64,000 nt of DNA from Bradyrhizobium sp. JYMT SZCCT0428 (GTDB taxonomy: Bacteria; Pseudomonadota; Alphaproteobacteria; Rhizobiales; Xanthobacteraceae), in contig NZ_JAFCLS010000012.1 of assembly GCF_018131075.1 (NCBI RefSeq), positions 1 to 64,000 of the forward strand, given 5' to 3'. Numbering within the stretch: the first letter of the stretch is position 1; every line of letters starts with the position of its first letter. Positions 11,316 through 20,927 of the stretch are shown here, in pieces. The notes under the pieces are model-generated. The model made no database searches. It saw only the letters and a list, made by a program, of their open reading frames with translations, and had not been told where the DNA came from. The position numbers and the translations under genes are program-made.

Positions 11316-12308
11316 TCACCCCCGCCTGTCGACACGCTTCTCGGCCAGTACGATCTGGTCGCGCAGGAAATCGGAAAAATCGATTCCCTGGGCCTTCAGC
11401 GCCTTCGGATACAGCGAGGCCGCGGTCAGTCCCGGCAAGGTGTTGGTCTCGAGGTAGATCAACCCCTTGGCCGAGACGATGAAATCGCTCCTGGAATAGC
11501 CGCTGCACGAGAGTGCCCGGTGCGCCCGGTGCGCCTGGTCCATCAAGGCCGCGGTAATCGCGGGCGAAAACCGGCCCGGACAGATCTCCTGGGTCGATTT
11601 GAGCAGATACTTGGCCGTGTAGTCGAACGCACCCTCGCCCGGAATGATCTCGACCGGCGGCAGCGCCATGATGGTGCCGTCGGAGCGTTCCAACACGCCA
11701 CAAGTGGCTTCGACGCCGGAAACGAATGCCTCGATCAGATATTCCTCGGACTTGGCGGCGTTACGGACCGCGACGAGATCCTGCTTGGCGTTGACGAAGA
11801 TCAGGCCGTAGCTCGATCCGTCCCGCGCCGGTTTCGCAATCAGCTTGCCGTATTCGGCAAACGCGGCATCGATATCGTCGAGCGCGATGCCTACCGGCGT
11901 CTCCACGCCCGCAATCGCCGCGAAGCGCTTGGCCGCGGTCTTGTCGAAGGCCAGATTTGAAGACGCCGAGCCGGATCCCGTGAAGGGAATGCCGCGCATT
12001 TCGCACATCGCCTGCAGTTCACCGTTCTCCGCCCTGCCCCCGTGCAGGCCGAGCACCAGCACGCGATCTTCGGCTTTCGCTTTATCGAGCGCCGCTTCGA
12101 ATGCGATGCCGCGATTACCGGGCTCGAACTCGTCCTCGAACGGCCGCTGGTGATTGAGCAGGGCTTCCGACTTCACGTCGTGCACGGTGTCGGCGACATG
12201 CCAGAACCACAGGTCCGCCTCCGGCAAGGCGCGATGCAGCGCCTGCGCGCTCGCCACCGAAACCAGCCGCTCCTTGTTGGTGCCGCCGAAGAGAATGGTA
12301 ATCCGCAT
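11316..12308 (-). CDS. ddl: D-alanine--D-alanine ligase
   Basis: ATP-grasp enzyme that makes D-Ala-D-Ala for MurF. The 330-residue protein has the N-terminal GGTNKERLVSVAS segment, the HGGRAENG loop, the ATP-binding AKPARDGSSYG motif near residue 160, the DYTAKY motif, and the C-terminal RSDF...LETNTLPGLT magnesium and substrate motif near residue 290. The N-terminal and HG loops differ from the usual GGxSxER and HGxxGEDG consensus, so this is a divergent but apparently intact member. Its start shares one base with the murB stop (TGATG). Confidence 0.92.
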   Translation of the reverse strand: MRITILFGGTNKERLVSVASAQALHRALPEADLWFWHVADTVHDVKSEALLNHQRPFEDEFEPGNRGIAFEAALDKAKAEDRVLVLGLHGGRAENGELQAMCEMRGIPFTGSGSASSNLAFDKTAAKRFAAIAGVETPVGIALDDIDAAFAEYGKLIAKPARDGSSYGLIFVNAKQDLVAVRNAAKSEEYLIEAFVSGVEATCGVLERSDGTIMALPPVEIIPGEGAFDYTAKYLLKSTQEICPGRFSPAITAALMDQAHRAHRALSCSGYSRSDFIVSAKGLIYLETNTLPGLTAASLYPKALKAQGIDFSDFLRDQIVLAEKRVDRRG

Positions 12309-13246
12309 CAGCCTTGCTCGATTCCAGGTTGTCCGATTCCGATCCGCTTGATTTCCCAGTGTAACTCGATTCCGGAATTTTCCTTAACCCGCGCGCGCAC
12401 GGTTTCACCCAGCGTTTCAATGTCATGCCCGGTCGCGTTGCCAGTATTGATCAAGAAGTTGCAGTGCATTTCCGACACCTGTGCGCCGCCGATGCGCAAG
12501 CCGCGGCAGCCAGCGGCATCGATCAACTTCCAGGCGCTGTTGCCGGGCGGGTTCTTGAAGGTCGATCCCCCCGTCTTTTCGCGGATCGGCTGCGCGGTCT
12601 CGCGATGGGTCTGCACTTCCTCCATCCGTGCCCGAATGGCCTCGGGCGCGGCAATGGCGCCGCGAAAGCGCGCGGAAGTGAAGATGATGGCAGGATCAAC
12701 GCCGCTGTTGCGATAGACGAACTTCATGTCGGCATTGGTGAAGGTGTGCTTCCTGCCGTCGCGGCCGATGCCGGTGGCCTCGATCAGGACGTCCTTGGTC
12801 TCGCCGCCGTTGGCGCCGGCATTCATGCGCAGCGCGCCGCCGATCGTGCCGGGAATGCCGAACAGGAATTCCATGCCGCCGATAGTGGCTGATGCCGCGG
12901 TTTCCGCCACGCGCTTGTCGAGCGCGGCGGTGCCTGCGACCACAATGTCGCCTTCCGCGCGGGTCTCGCCGAACGCGCGCGGCGACAAGCGGATCACGAC
13001 GCCGGGAATGCCGCCATCGCGCACGATCAGGTTGGAGCCGACGCCGACGACATAGACCGGCAATTCGTTCGGCAGGTTCTTCAGGAAGTACGCGAGATCG
13101 TCTTCATCCGACGGCGTGAACAGCAGCTGCGCCGGACCGCCGACGCGAAACCAGGTCAGCTCGGCGAGCGACTGGTTCGCCAGCAGCCGCCCGCGCAGGC
13201 CGGGCATCGCGGATTTGAGATCGGGGGTGATGTCGGGGAAGGTCAA
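12308..13246 (-). CDS. murB: UDP-N-acetylenolpyruvoylglucosamine reductase MurB
   Basis: FAD/NADPH enzyme that reduces UDP-GlcNAc-enolpyruvate to UDP-MurNAc in the cytoplasm. The 312-residue length fits the type II (short) MurB family. Visible motifs are [44 protein letters not shown], the catalytic region YRNSG, and [10 protein letters not shown]. It comes after murC in transcription order, separated by a palindromic repeat, and its stop overlaps the ddl start. Confidence 0.97.
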   Translation of the reverse strand: MTFPDITPDLKSAMPGLRGRLLANQSLAELTWFRVGGPAQLLFTPSDEDDLAYFLKNLPNELPVYVVGVGSNLIVRDGGIPGVVIRLSPRAFGETRAEGDIVVAGTAALDKRVAETAASATIGGMEFLFGIPGTIGGALRMNAGANGGETKDVLIEATGIGRDGRKHTFTNADMKFVYRNSGVDPAIIFTSARFRGAIAAPEAIRARMEEVQTHRETAQPIREKTGGSTFKNPPGNSAWKLIDAAGCRGLRIGGAQVSEMHCNFLINTGNATGHDIETLGETVRARVKENSGIELHWEIKRIGIGQPGIEQG

Positions 13247-13290
13247 CGGAATTCTCTCGGTTCGTCATGGCCGGGCTGGCTCTTCCCATT

Positions 13291-13390
13291 CCCTCCCCCC
13301 TTGCGGGGGAGGGTTAGGGAGAGGGGTAAGCCACGCGCACCGCCGTTGCCGCCACCCCTCTCCCCAGCCCTCCCCCGCAAGGGGGGAGGG
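13291..13390. repeat. Palindromic intergenic repeat, family C copy 1
   Basis: Inverted repeat between murC and murB. The arms are CCCTCCCCCCTTGCGGGGGA and its near-exact complement, with internal AGGGAGAGGGG / CCCCTCTCCC arms. A related copy lies at 57993-58124. Such an RNA hairpin within the mur transcript could affect mRNA stability. Confidence 0.85.
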
Positions 13391-13436
13391 AGCCGAGTGT
13401 GCCGAGTCTCAACTGCGGTGTTCATCAACGCCACCC

Positions 13437-14840
13437 TCACCCCAGCGCCTTCAGTTCGCCGGGCAGCGCGTAGGCCCATTGGGTGATGTTGCCGGCGCCG
13501 AGGCAGACCACGTAATCGCCATTGCCTGCGATGCCGCTGATCACCTTGGCCAGTTCGGAAGAGTTTTGCAGCGGAATCACCTCGCGATGGCCGTGGGCGC
13601 GCAGGCCGAGCACGAAATGGTCGCGGTCGATGCCTTCGATCGGCGCCTCGCCGGCCGGATAGACTTCGGCGACGACGACCGCATCGGCGTCGTTGAAGCA
13701 GGTACAAAATTCCTCGAACAGCGATTGCAGCCGGGTGAAGCGATGCGGCTGCACCACGGCGACGATCTTGCCGTTGGTGGATTCGCGCGCCGCCTTCAGC
13801 ACCGCTGCGATCTCGACCGGATGATGGCCGTAATCGTCGATGATGGTGACGCCGTTCCATTCGCCTGTCTTGGTGAAGCGCCGCTTGACGCCGCCAAAGC
13901 CCGCCATCGCCTTGCGGATCACCTCGCCGGAAATGCCGAGTTCATGCGCCACCGCGATCGCCGCCGTCGCATTCGATGCGTTGTGGCGTCCCGGCATCGG
14001 CAGCATGATGTCGGATATCTCATGCGTGGCGCCGGTCTTGCGGTTGCGGAACACGACCTTGAACTTCGAGCCGCCGCCCATCGGCGTGAGATCGACCAGC
14101 CGCACATCAGCCTGCGGGTTCTCGCCATAGGTGATGATGCGGCGATCCTCGATCTTGCCGACGAGGGTCTGCACCACGGGATGATCGGTGCACATCACGG
14201 CAAAGCCGTAGAACGGCACGTTCTCGACGAAATTGCGGAATGCATCCTGGATCGCCTCGAAAGTGTTGAAGTGATCGAGATGCTCGGGATCGATGTTGGT
14301 GACGATCACGACGTCGGACGGCAGCTTCAGGAACGTGCCGTCGCTCTCGTCGGCCTCCACCACCATCCAGTCGCCCGCGCCCAATCGCGCATTGGAGCCA
14401 TAAGCATTGATGATGCCGCCGTTGATCACGGTCGGATCGAGGTCGCCGGCATCGAGCAGCGTTGCTACCATCGTCGTCGTGGTGGTCTTGCCATGGGTGC
14501 CGGCGATCGCAACACAGCTCTTCAGCCGCATCAGTTCGGCCAGCATTTCGGCGCGGCGCACCACGGGAATGCGCTGGGCACGCGCCGCCATCAGTTCGGG
14601 ATTATCGCGCTTGATCGCGGTCGAGACCACCACCACGTCGGCGCCGTCGACATTCTCGGCCTTGTGGCCGACCGAGACTGATATGCCCTTGTCGCGCAGC
14701 CGCGTGACGTTGCCGCTTTCAGAGGCGTCCGAACCCTGCACGGTATAGCCGAGATTGCTCAGGACTTCGGCGATGCCGCTCATGCCAATGCCGCCGATCC
14801 CGACGAAGTGGATGGGTCCGATCTCGCGCGGCAGTCTCAT
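13437..14840 (-). CDS. murC: UDP-N-acetylmuramate--L-alanine ligase MurC
   Basis: ATP-dependent ligase that adds L-Ala to UDP-MurNAc. The 467-residue protein has the N-terminal dinucleotide-like loop [12 protein letters not shown], the ATP loop [14 protein letters not shown] near residue 115, the Mur ligase ADESDGTF motif, and a C-terminal domain with DDYGHHP. The reading frame stays open upstream to 14885, but those 15 extra codons fall in a palindromic repeat, so I start at the Met right before [12 protein letters not shown]. It follows murG across the family B repeat. Confidence 0.96.
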   Translation of the reverse strand: MRLPREIGPIHFVGIGGIGMSGIAEVLSNLGYTVQGSDASESGNVTRLRDKGISVSVGHKAENVDGADVVVVSTAIKRDNPELMAARAQRIPVVRRAEMLAELMRLKSCVAIAGTHGKTTTTTMVATLLDAGDLDPTVINGGIINAYGSNARLGAGDWMVVEADESDGTFLKLPSDVVIVTNIDPEHLDHFNTFEAIQDAFRNFVENVPFYGFAVMCTDHPVVQTLVGKIEDRRIITYGENPQADVRLVDLTPMGGGSKFKVVFRNRKTGATHEISDIMLPMPGRHNASNATAAIAVAHELGISGEVIRKAMAGFGGVKRRFTKTGEWNGVTIIDDYGHHPVEIAAVLKAARESTNGKIVAVVQPHRFTRLQSLFEEFCTCFNDADAVVVAEVYPAGEAPIEGIDRDHFVLGLRAHGHREVIPLQNSSELAKVISGIAGNGDYVVCLGAGNITQWAYALPGELKALG

Positions 14841-14854
14841 GGCATTCTCACCTT

Positions 14855-14942
14855 CGTCATGCCCGGGCTTGTCCCGGGCATCCACGACTTCTACGTCACT
14901 TCATGCAAGACGTGGATGGCCGGGACAAGCCCGGCCATGACG
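14855..14942. repeat. Palindromic intergenic repeat, family B copy 1
   Basis: Inverted repeat between murG and murC. CGTCATGCCCGGGCTTGTCC at one end pairs with GGACAAGCCCGGCCATGACG at the other, and an inner pair is CCACGACTT / AGACGTGG. A shortened copy lies at 62308-62342 and a diverged relative at 33719-33815. It abuts the murC start and creates a spurious upstream extension of that frame. Confidence 0.85.
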
Positions 14943-14971
14943 CAAAAACAATGAAAATCGACCGTCGCGGC

Positions 14972-16081
14972 CTAGATTCCGGCAACTTTCTGCACCAGAT
15001 CGGCCAGCCGCCCGGCCGCGTCCAGCCTGCCCACGGTGCGGGAGGCGGCGGCCATCTCGGTCAGCTTCGCCGGCTCGGCGGCGAATGCGGAAATTTCAGC
15101 AGCCAGGCGGTCCGGCGTGAACTCCGCCTGCGCGATGCGCAGCGCGCCGCCGACCTTGGCCAGCACGCCGGCATTGGCGAACTGGTCCTGATCGATCGCG
15201 CCGGGCAGCGGCACCAGGATCGAGGGCCGGCCGATCGCGGCGAGCTCGGCCACCGTGCCGGCGCCGGAGCGCGAGACCACCAGATGGCTGGACGCCAGCC
15301 GCGCCGGCAGATCGCTGAAGAACGGCGCCAGCTCAGCATCGATCTTGAGCCGGTCGTAGACCGCGCGCACCCGCGCCATATCCTCTTCGCGCACTTGCTG
15401 CGTCAGCATCAGCCGACTCCACAGCACCGGCTCCAGCCGTTCGATCGCCGGTGGCACGATGTCGCTCATTACGCGCGCGCCCTGGCTGCCGCCGACCACC
15501 AGCAACCGAAGGGGTCCGTTCGCCTCCGGCGACGCAAAGGGTATCGCGGCGGCGGCCAGGATCGCCGGACGCATCGGCGTGCCCACCGTCGTTGCCTTGC
15601 CAGCCAGCGCCGGATCGCGGTCGAGCACGCCCGGCAGCGAGGTCGCGATCGCGTTGACTCGGCTTGAGAGAAACCGGTTGGCGCGGCCGAGCACCGCGTT
15701 GGCGTCGTGGATGAGACTGGGCACGCCGAGCAACCTGGCCGCCATCAGCGGCGGCAGCGTCGGATAACCGCCGAAGCCGATCACGGCTGATGGCTTCAGC
15801 CGCCGCACCAGGTTGAGCGCTATGAGGCCGCCATAACCGAGCATGACAGCGGTGCGTGCCAGCGCGATCGGATTGCGGCCGCGCACGGTCTCGCTCGGGA
15901 CCACGTCGATATTGTCATTGGCCCTGGAGAACAGGCCGCTGTAGCGCAGCGCGCGGGCATCGGTCGCAAGCCGCACGCGAAAACCGCGTTTGATCAGCTC
16001 GACGCCGAGCGCTTCGGCCGGAAACAAATGGCCGCCGGTACCGCCGGCGGCGAGCAGGATCAGAGGTGCGTTTTTTTCCAT
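14972..16081 (-). CDS. murG: Lipid II synthase MurG
   Basis: Membrane-associated GT28 glycosyltransferase that transfers GlcNAc from UDP-GlcNAc to lipid I, making lipid II on the inner face of the cytoplasmic membrane. The 369-residue protein has the N-terminal glycine loop AAGGTGGHLFPAEAL, the second loop GFGGYPTLPP, and the C-terminal donor-binding region VVGGSQGARVMSD and SRSGAGTVAELAAIG. The length is normal. It lies between ftsW and murC; a family A repeat separates it from ftsW. Confidence 0.97.
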   Translation of the reverse strand: MEKNAPLILLAAGGTGGHLFPAEALGVELIKRGFRVRLATDARALRYSGLFSRANDNIDVVPSETVRGRNPIALARTAVMLGYGGLIALNLVRRLKPSAVIGFGGYPTLPPLMAARLLGVPSLIHDANAVLGRANRFLSSRVNAIATSLPGVLDRDPALAGKATTVGTPMRPAILAAAAIPFASPEANGPLRLLVVGGSQGARVMSDIVPPAIERLEPVLWSRLMLTQQVREEDMARVRAVYDRLKIDAELAPFFSDLPARLASSHLVVSRSGAGTVAELAAIGRPSILVPLPGAIDQDQFANAGVLAKVGGALRIAQAEFTPDRLAAEISAFAAEPAKLTEMAAASRTVGRLDAAGRLADLVQKVAGI

Positions 16082-16107
16082 GGAAGGTCTTTTACAAGCA
16101 ACAAGCC

Positions 16108-16191
16108 GTCATTGCGAGCGCAGCGAAGCAATCCATAGCGCGGCATAACGGATGGGTGGATTGCTTCGTCGCTATCGCTCCTCGCAATGAC
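16108..16191. repeat. Palindromic intergenic repeat, family A copy 2
   Basis: Inverted repeat between ftsW and murG, beginning GTCATTGCGAGCGCAGCGAA and ending CTCGCAATGAC. It matches the copies at 221-296 and 32382-32457. The right arm has small changes (TCGTCGCTATCGCTCC). Confidence 0.85.
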
Positions 16192-16210
16192 GAGGAGATA
16201 CCTTCACCGC

Positions 16211-17362
16211 CTACGCGTAACTCCGCACCGCGTTGGCATTGTTCTGCGACTCGATCTCGGTGCGCGGGCGCTGCCGCGTCAGCGCCAGCATCATGCCGAC
16301 GCCGTAGGCCAGCGAGATGATCGAGGAGCCGCCATAGGAGATGAACGGCAGCGTCATGCCCTTGGCCGGGATCAGCTGCAGATTGACCGCCATGTTGATC
16401 GCGGCTTGCACGCCGAACAGGATGGCGAGGCCGGAAGCGGCGAACCGCGAGAACATGTCCTCGCTGGCATAGGCGCGCAGCAATGTGCGGATCACGACAA
16501 AGGCGAACAATGCCACCAGTGCCAGGCACAGGATGATGCCGAACTCTTCGGCCGCCACCGCGAACACGAAGTCGGTGTGGCTGTCCGGCAGGCTGCGCTT
16601 GGCGATGCCTTCGCCGGGCCCGAGCCCGAACCAGCCGCCGTTCCAGAACGCATCCATCGCCATGTCGAGCTGGAACGTATCGCCCGAGCCGGGATTCATG
16701 AAGCGTTTGATGCGGTGCGCGACGTGCGGCACCAGCAGATACGCGCCGAACAAGCCAGCGGCGGCAGCGCCGGCAAGACCGGCCACCCAGATCATCCGCA
16801 TGCCCGCGATGAAGAACAGCGCGCCCCACACCATCAGGATCAGCATGGTCTGGCCGAAATCCGGCTCCATCACCAGGAGCGACACCAGCAGCAACAGCAG
16901 CACCATCGCCATCGAGGTCGCCGGCATCTCCGGACGTTTGGTCGATTCCGCAAACAGCCACGCCGCGACCACGACAAAAGCCGGCTTGGCGGATTCCGAG
17001 GCCTGGATATTGACGCCGAGCAACGTGATCCAGCGCCGCGAACCCTTGACCTCGGCGCCGAACATCAGTGTCGCCACGATCAGCACGATCGAGACCGCGA
17101 ATATCAGCAGCGCCCCACGGCGGATGTGCTTCGGGGACATGAAGGATACCCCGATCAGCACGATGAAGGACGGCAGCAGGAACATCACGTGCCGGTTGAA
17201 GAAGTGGAAGGGATCGAGCCCGATCCTTGTCGCCACCGGCGGGCTCGCCGCCAGCGACAGGATGAGGCCGCCCACGACCAGCGCGATGATCGCCGCGAGC
17301 AGCAGTCTATCCACGGTCCACCACCATTCCGAGAATGGGGTGCGTTGGTCACGGGCGAGCAT
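16211..17362 (-). CDS. ftsW: SEDS peptidoglycan glycosyltransferase FtsW
   Basis: Polytopic inner-membrane protein that polymerises lipid II at the septum with FtsI. From the chosen ATG the protein is 383 residues with about ten hydrophobic helices. The SEDS motifs GLGPGEGIAKRSLPDSHTD and FAVAAEEFG are present, as is the C-terminal FISYGGSS. The frame is open another 49 codons upstream to 17509, but MLARDQRTPFSEWWW matches the usual FtsW N-terminus and has GGGGA upstream. Its start faces the divergent GDSL esterase gene, so it cannot simply be read as the next gene after murD. Confidence 0.95.
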   Translation of the reverse strand: MLARDQRTPFSEWWWTVDRLLLAAIIALVVGGLILSLAASPPVATRIGLDPFHFFNRHVMFLLPSFIVLIGVSFMSPKHIRRGALLIFAVSIVLIVATLMFGAEVKGSRRWITLLGVNIQASESAKPAFVVVAAWLFAESTKRPEMPATSMAMVLLLLLVSLLVMEPDFGQTMLILMVWGALFFIAGMRMIWVAGLAGAAAAGLFGAYLLVPHVAHRIKRFMNPGSGDTFQLDMAMDAFWNGGWFGLGPGEGIAKRSLPDSHTDFVFAVAAEEFGIILCLALVALFAFVVIRTLLRAYASEDMFSRFAASGLAILFGVQAAINMAVNLQLIPAKGMTLPFISYGGSSIISLAYGVGMMLALTRQRPRTEIESQNNANAVRSYA

Positions 17363-17507
17363 GGGCGTCCCCAAATGGCAGAGGTAACATCCATTGGTGG
17401 CGGAGGATGGTTTCCAAGGGGTTAATGGGGGCCTCAAATTTTCGGTTTCACCAATTGCGCCCTTGGCTTTAGGGTAAGCTCCAAAATCACAAGCCTTGGG
17501 GGAAACC

Positions 17508-18857
17508 ATGCGTTCGCTTACCGGTATCGTCGTGGCATCGCTGCTCGTCGCATCACTTCAGACGGCGTCTGCCAAGGATAATGAGAACTGGGTGGTGTCG
17601 TGGACGGGTTCGGTCCAGGGCCCCTATCCGGTCGGCAACCCGTCCGCCCAGCCTGACCAGAAATTTGCGTTCCCCGATCCTGCGGCCGGCGCGCGGGATC
17701 AGACCTTTCGCCTGATCGTGCGGCCCGATATTTGGGGAAAACAGGCCCGCATCCGCCTCAGCAATGCCTTCGGCACCAAGCCCGTGACGTTCGACGGCGT
17801 TTGTGCCGGCCTGCAATTGGGCAGTGCGGCGCTGCTCCGCGGCTCCAATCGCCTGGTGACGTTTGGCGGCAAGATGTCCGTCACCGTCCCACCCGGCGAT
17901 TCGGTCTGGAGCGATCCCGTCACGTTGCCGTTCGCAGGGCAGCCCGACACCCTCGCCGGCCGCCGCCTCGCGGTCAGCTTTCACGTCGTGGGCGAAAGCG
18001 GCCCGATGACCTGGCACGCCAAGGCGCTCACGACGTCGTACGTCACCGCACCCGGTGCGGGATCCAAGGGCACGTTGGAGGACGAGGCGGCATTTCCGTA
18101 TACGACCGCGTCGTGGTTCTTCCTCGATGCGATCGAGATGACGGCCCCGACCGACGCCTTCGCCATCATGGCGTTCGGCGATTCCATCACCGACGGCACC
18201 GCGTCCACCATGAACGGCGACGACCGCTGGCCCAACGTGCTGTCGCGCCGGCTAAAGGCGATCCATGGCAACAAGGTCGCGGTGGTGAACGGCGGCATCG
18301 GCGGCAACCAGATCGCCGGACCGGCCGAGTACGGTCCCGGCAAACCGTTTCCCGGTGGCCCCGCTTCGGGCCAGCGGCTCGAGCGCGACGTGCTCTCGCT
18401 CTCCGGCATCTCCAGCCTGATCTGGCTGGAAGGCATCAACGACTTCAGCAAGAACGGCAACGCCGAAAGCGACAAGGTCATCGCTGCCATGAAGGAGGGT
18501 GTCGCGCGGCTGCGCGCGAAATGGCCGCATATCAAAATCGTCGGCGCCACCGTGACGACGGCGCTCGGCAGTTCCAGCGCCGCCCACGGCTTCCCCGAAC
18601 AGGACACCAAGCGGAAGGCACTGAACGACTTCATCCGCACGTCAGGCACATTCGACGGCGTGATCGATTTCGACAAGGCGACCCTCGATCCGCAATCGGG
18701 CGGCCTCAAACCGGAGTTCGTCCCCGACAGCACGACGGGAGGTGCCGGCGACAAGCTGCACCCCAATCGCACGGGTTATCTGGCGATGGGCCAGGCGATC
18801 GATCTGGACTTGTTCAAACCGGTGCGCGCCGGTCGGAGTGCTAAGCGCAAAGAATAG
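17508..18857 (+). CDS. Secreted SGNH/GDSL-family esterase
   Basis: Probable exported serine hydrolase, substrate unknown. The 449-residue product has an N-terminal signal peptide (MRSLTGIVVASLLVASLQ, cleavage after SASA-like ASA). An N-terminal beta-rich region precedes the SGNH domain, which has block I FGDSITDG near residue 220, block III GGIGGNQ, and the C-terminal catalytic pair DKLHPNRTGY. The ATG at 17508 has GGGGGA just upstream; a TTG 12 bases earlier is less likely. It lies on the plus strand inside the minus-strand dcw cluster and diverges from ftsW. Confidence 0.85.
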   Translation: MRSLTGIVVASLLVASLQTASAKDNENWVVSWTGSVQGPYPVGNPSAQPDQKFAFPDPAAGARDQTFRLIVRPDIWGKQARIRLSNAFGTKPVTFDGVCAGLQLGSAALLRGSNRLVTFGGKMSVTVPPGDSVWSDPVTLPFAGQPDTLAGRRLAVSFHVVGESGPMTWHAKALTTSYVTAPGAGSKGTLEDEAAFPYTTASWFFLDAIEMTAPTDAFAIMAFGDSITDGTASTMNGDDRWPNVLSRRLKAIHGNKVAVVNGGIGGNQIAGPAEYGPGKPFPGGPASGQRLERDVLSLSGISSLIWLEGINDFSKNGNAESDKVIAAMKEGVARLRAKWPHIKIVGATVTTALGSSSAAHGFPEQDTKRKALNDFIRTSGTFDGVIDFDKATLDPQSGGLKPEFVPDSTTGGAGDKLHPNRTGYLAMGQAIDLDLFKPVRAGRSAKRKE

Positions 18858-18867
18858 CCGCGCAAGT

Positions 18868-20007
18868 CTAAAGGCGAGGGATCCAACCCGGACGGCTCAA
18901 CAGATATTCGACCATTCGCGGCGGAATGCTCAGGGCTGCGGCTATCTCGCGTTCATCCTTCGGCAGTCCCGCGATGATTGATGCCTCATTCCTGCTTCGG
19001 ACTTTGGAAAGCCACTCCGGATCAACTACCACGGCACGGCCGACCGCAACCAGATCAGCTCCCATTGCGATCGCCTCTTCGGCATCCCTACACGTTTTAA
19101 TCCCACCGCTCGCCATGACTGCGCTGCGGCCCGCTATAACGCGGGCAAATTCCGTGATTGGATTCTCTGCAGGGGCGTCATTCTCCTCGACCGGACCATT
19201 ATAAACACGGGTCTCTCGCTGAGGTCGGCTCTTGCGATAGTCATCAAGCGAAATGGAGATGTAGTCGAGATCCAGCCTGGCAAGTTCATTGCAAAGCAGC
19301 TTGGCGTCCTCAAGCGTATAACCGTCCGGCTCGGCCTCGAACGGCGTAACGCGAAACCCGGCAATCAGCTTTGGACCGAGGGCGTCGCGAACGGCCTGCG
19401 CGACAGCGAGAGCAAAGTTCATGCGTTTTGAAAGCGTTCCTCCCCAATGATCAACGCGATGATTGGCCCGAGGTGAGAAAAACTGATGAATCGCGTAATG
19501 GTTGGCTCCGTGAATCTCGACGCCGTCGAAACCGGCTTTTCGCGCCAGGGAAGCAGCCTCTCGAAAGCTCGCGATCAGGCTTGCAACCTCATCTGATGTC
19601 ATTGCCCTTGGCGTCTTTGCTCCGGGCCGCAACGATGCAACCGCAGACGGCGCACGCAGACATTGCTCACCTATCAACTCGGGCTTCGCGATGCGGCCAC
19701 CGTCATAGATCTGGAGGATCGCAAGACCTCCTGCGGCATGCATTGCTTCGGCGAGCCGACGGAGACCAGGCAGGTGCCCGTCATGTGTCGCGCCTGTTCC
19801 CTGCCACGAGCGCCCGTTTTGTTCGACGTAAGTGGCGGAAGAAATGGTCGCGCCGAATCCGCTGGCGGCTCGCCGACGGACGAATTCCAGTTCGTGTTCG
19901 GTAGCCGTCCCCTCTTCATGGGAAGAATCGGTTGTCAGCGGAGCAATGGCAAACCGATTTGCCATCTCTTGTCCGCTGTTGAACCTGAAAGGAGACCAAA
20001 CGACCAT
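18868..20007 (-). CDS. Old Yellow Enzyme-family NADH:flavin oxidoreductase
   Basis: FMN-dependent TIM-barrel ene-reductase; the physiological substrate cannot be told from sequence. The 379-residue protein has the N-terminal MANRFAIAPLT motif (the family's NRIVMAPMT), the substrate-site segment VEIHGANHYAIHQFFSP, NHRVDHWGG, and a C-terminal phosphate-binding segment VMASGGIKT. Codon use in parts looks less GC-rich at third positions than in neighbouring mur genes. It ends 10 bp from the convergent esterase stop and follows an SDR gene by 52 bp, suggesting a small redox operon. Confidence 0.88.
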   Translation of the reverse strand: MVVWSPFRFNSGQEMANRFAIAPLTTDSSHEEGTATEHELEFVRRRAASGFGATISSATYVEQNGRSWQGTGATHDGHLPGLRRLAEAMHAAGGLAILQIYDGGRIAKPELIGEQCLRAPSAVASLRPGAKTPRAMTSDEVASLIASFREAASLARKAGFDGVEIHGANHYAIHQFFSPRANHRVDHWGGTLSKRMNFALAVAQAVRDALGPKLIAGFRVTPFEAEPDGYTLEDAKLLCNELARLDLDYISISLDDYRKSRPQRETRVYNGPVEENDAPAENPITEFARVIAGRSAVMASGGIKTCRDAEEAIAMGADLVAVGRAVVVDPEWLSKVRSRNEASIIAGLPKDEREIAAALSIPPRMVEYLLSRPGWIPRL

Positions 20008-20059
20008 CGATCGAACCTCGGTTATTCCTCAAGCTGGGCGGCATCGAATGGAGGCGCGT

Positions 20060-20812
20060 CTAGTGGAAGACGCGTCCGGAGTCGATGACGACAGTTTGGC
20101 CGGTCATGGTCTCGGTGCGGCACATGGCGACAACCATGTCGGCGCAGTCGTCCTTGTCGGCCGGCTTCTTCAGGAGCGAGGCCGATGCGGAGCGTTCGAC
20201 CTGCTCGGGCCTGAGGTTCGCTGTCGCGCGGGTGCCGTCCAGGAGACCCGGTGCCACGCAGTTGACAAGCGTCTCGGGCGCCAGCGCCACCGCCATGCAA
20301 CGCGTCAAGTGAATGAGGCCCGCCTTCGACACGGCATAGGCGATCGAAGAACCGGTTGGGCTGAGCCCCGCCACCGAGGCGATGTTGACGATGCGGCCTT
20401 GTCCCTGGGCCTTCATGACAGGAGCGACCGCCTTGATCAGTTGCATCGGCCCCGTCAGGTTGGTGGCCATGATCCTGTTCCACACCTCCATCGACAGACT
20501 GTCGAGATCGCCGAACGGGATCGCGAGATTGTAGGCGGCGTCATTGATCAGGATATCAAGGCGGCCGAAGGCCTGCGTTACCTCGCCGACCAGCCGATCC
20601 ACGGCTGCGGCGTCGGTGATGTCGCAGGCGAAAGTTCGAGCGTTGATCTGATAGCGCGACGCTAGTTCGCTGGCGACGCTTTCGGCCTGGTCCCGGCTGC
20701 GCGCGTACATAACAGCCACATGTGCGCCCTCCTGCGCGAGCGCGTGGCAGATGCGCTGCCCCAGTCCGCCGTTGCCGCCCGTCACCAGTGCAACCATGCC
20801 CTTCAGATCCAT
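20060..20812 (-). CDS. Short-chain dehydrogenase/reductase
   Basis: NAD(P)-dependent Rossmann oxidoreductase of the classical SDR type. The 250-residue protein has the cofactor motif TGGNGGLG near residue 12, an NDAA variant of the NNAG motif, and the catalytic Ser and YxxxK as SVAGLSPTGSSIAYAVSK near residue 150. Substrate specificity is unknown; 3-oxoacyl-ACP reductase-like annotation would be a default. It shares strand with the OYE gene downstream and the binding-protein gene upstream. Confidence 0.88.
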   Translation of the reverse strand: MDLKGMVALVTGGNGGLGQRICHALAQEGAHVAVMYARSRDQAESVASELASRYQINARTFACDITDAAAVDRLVGEVTQAFGRLDILINDAAYNLAIPFGDLDSLSMEVWNRIMATNLTGPMQLIKAVAPVMKAQGQGRIVNIASVAGLSPTGSSIAYAVSKAGLIHLTRCMAVALAPETLVNCVAPGLLDGTRATANLRPEQVERSASASLLKKPADKDDCADMVVAMCRTETMTGQTVVIDSGRVFH

Positions 20813-20927
20813 CGCTTCTCTCCTTCAAATGCGCATGCGCCGGTCCGCGCGGGCTTCCAGGGCCCGCGATCGATACATGGGGTCGGCGGCGCGTTGATAT
20901 CAGGCTCGGCTTTCGCTGGGTACCGCC

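Noticed and set aside
13291..13390. GC-rich palindrome considered as a terminator between murC and murB
   Set aside because: It has no T tract and a related copy occurs elsewhere, so it fits a dispersed repeat better.
14841..14885. Upstream extension of murC by 15 codons
   Set aside because: These codons come from the family B palindromic repeat; the MurC family N-terminus starts at 14840.
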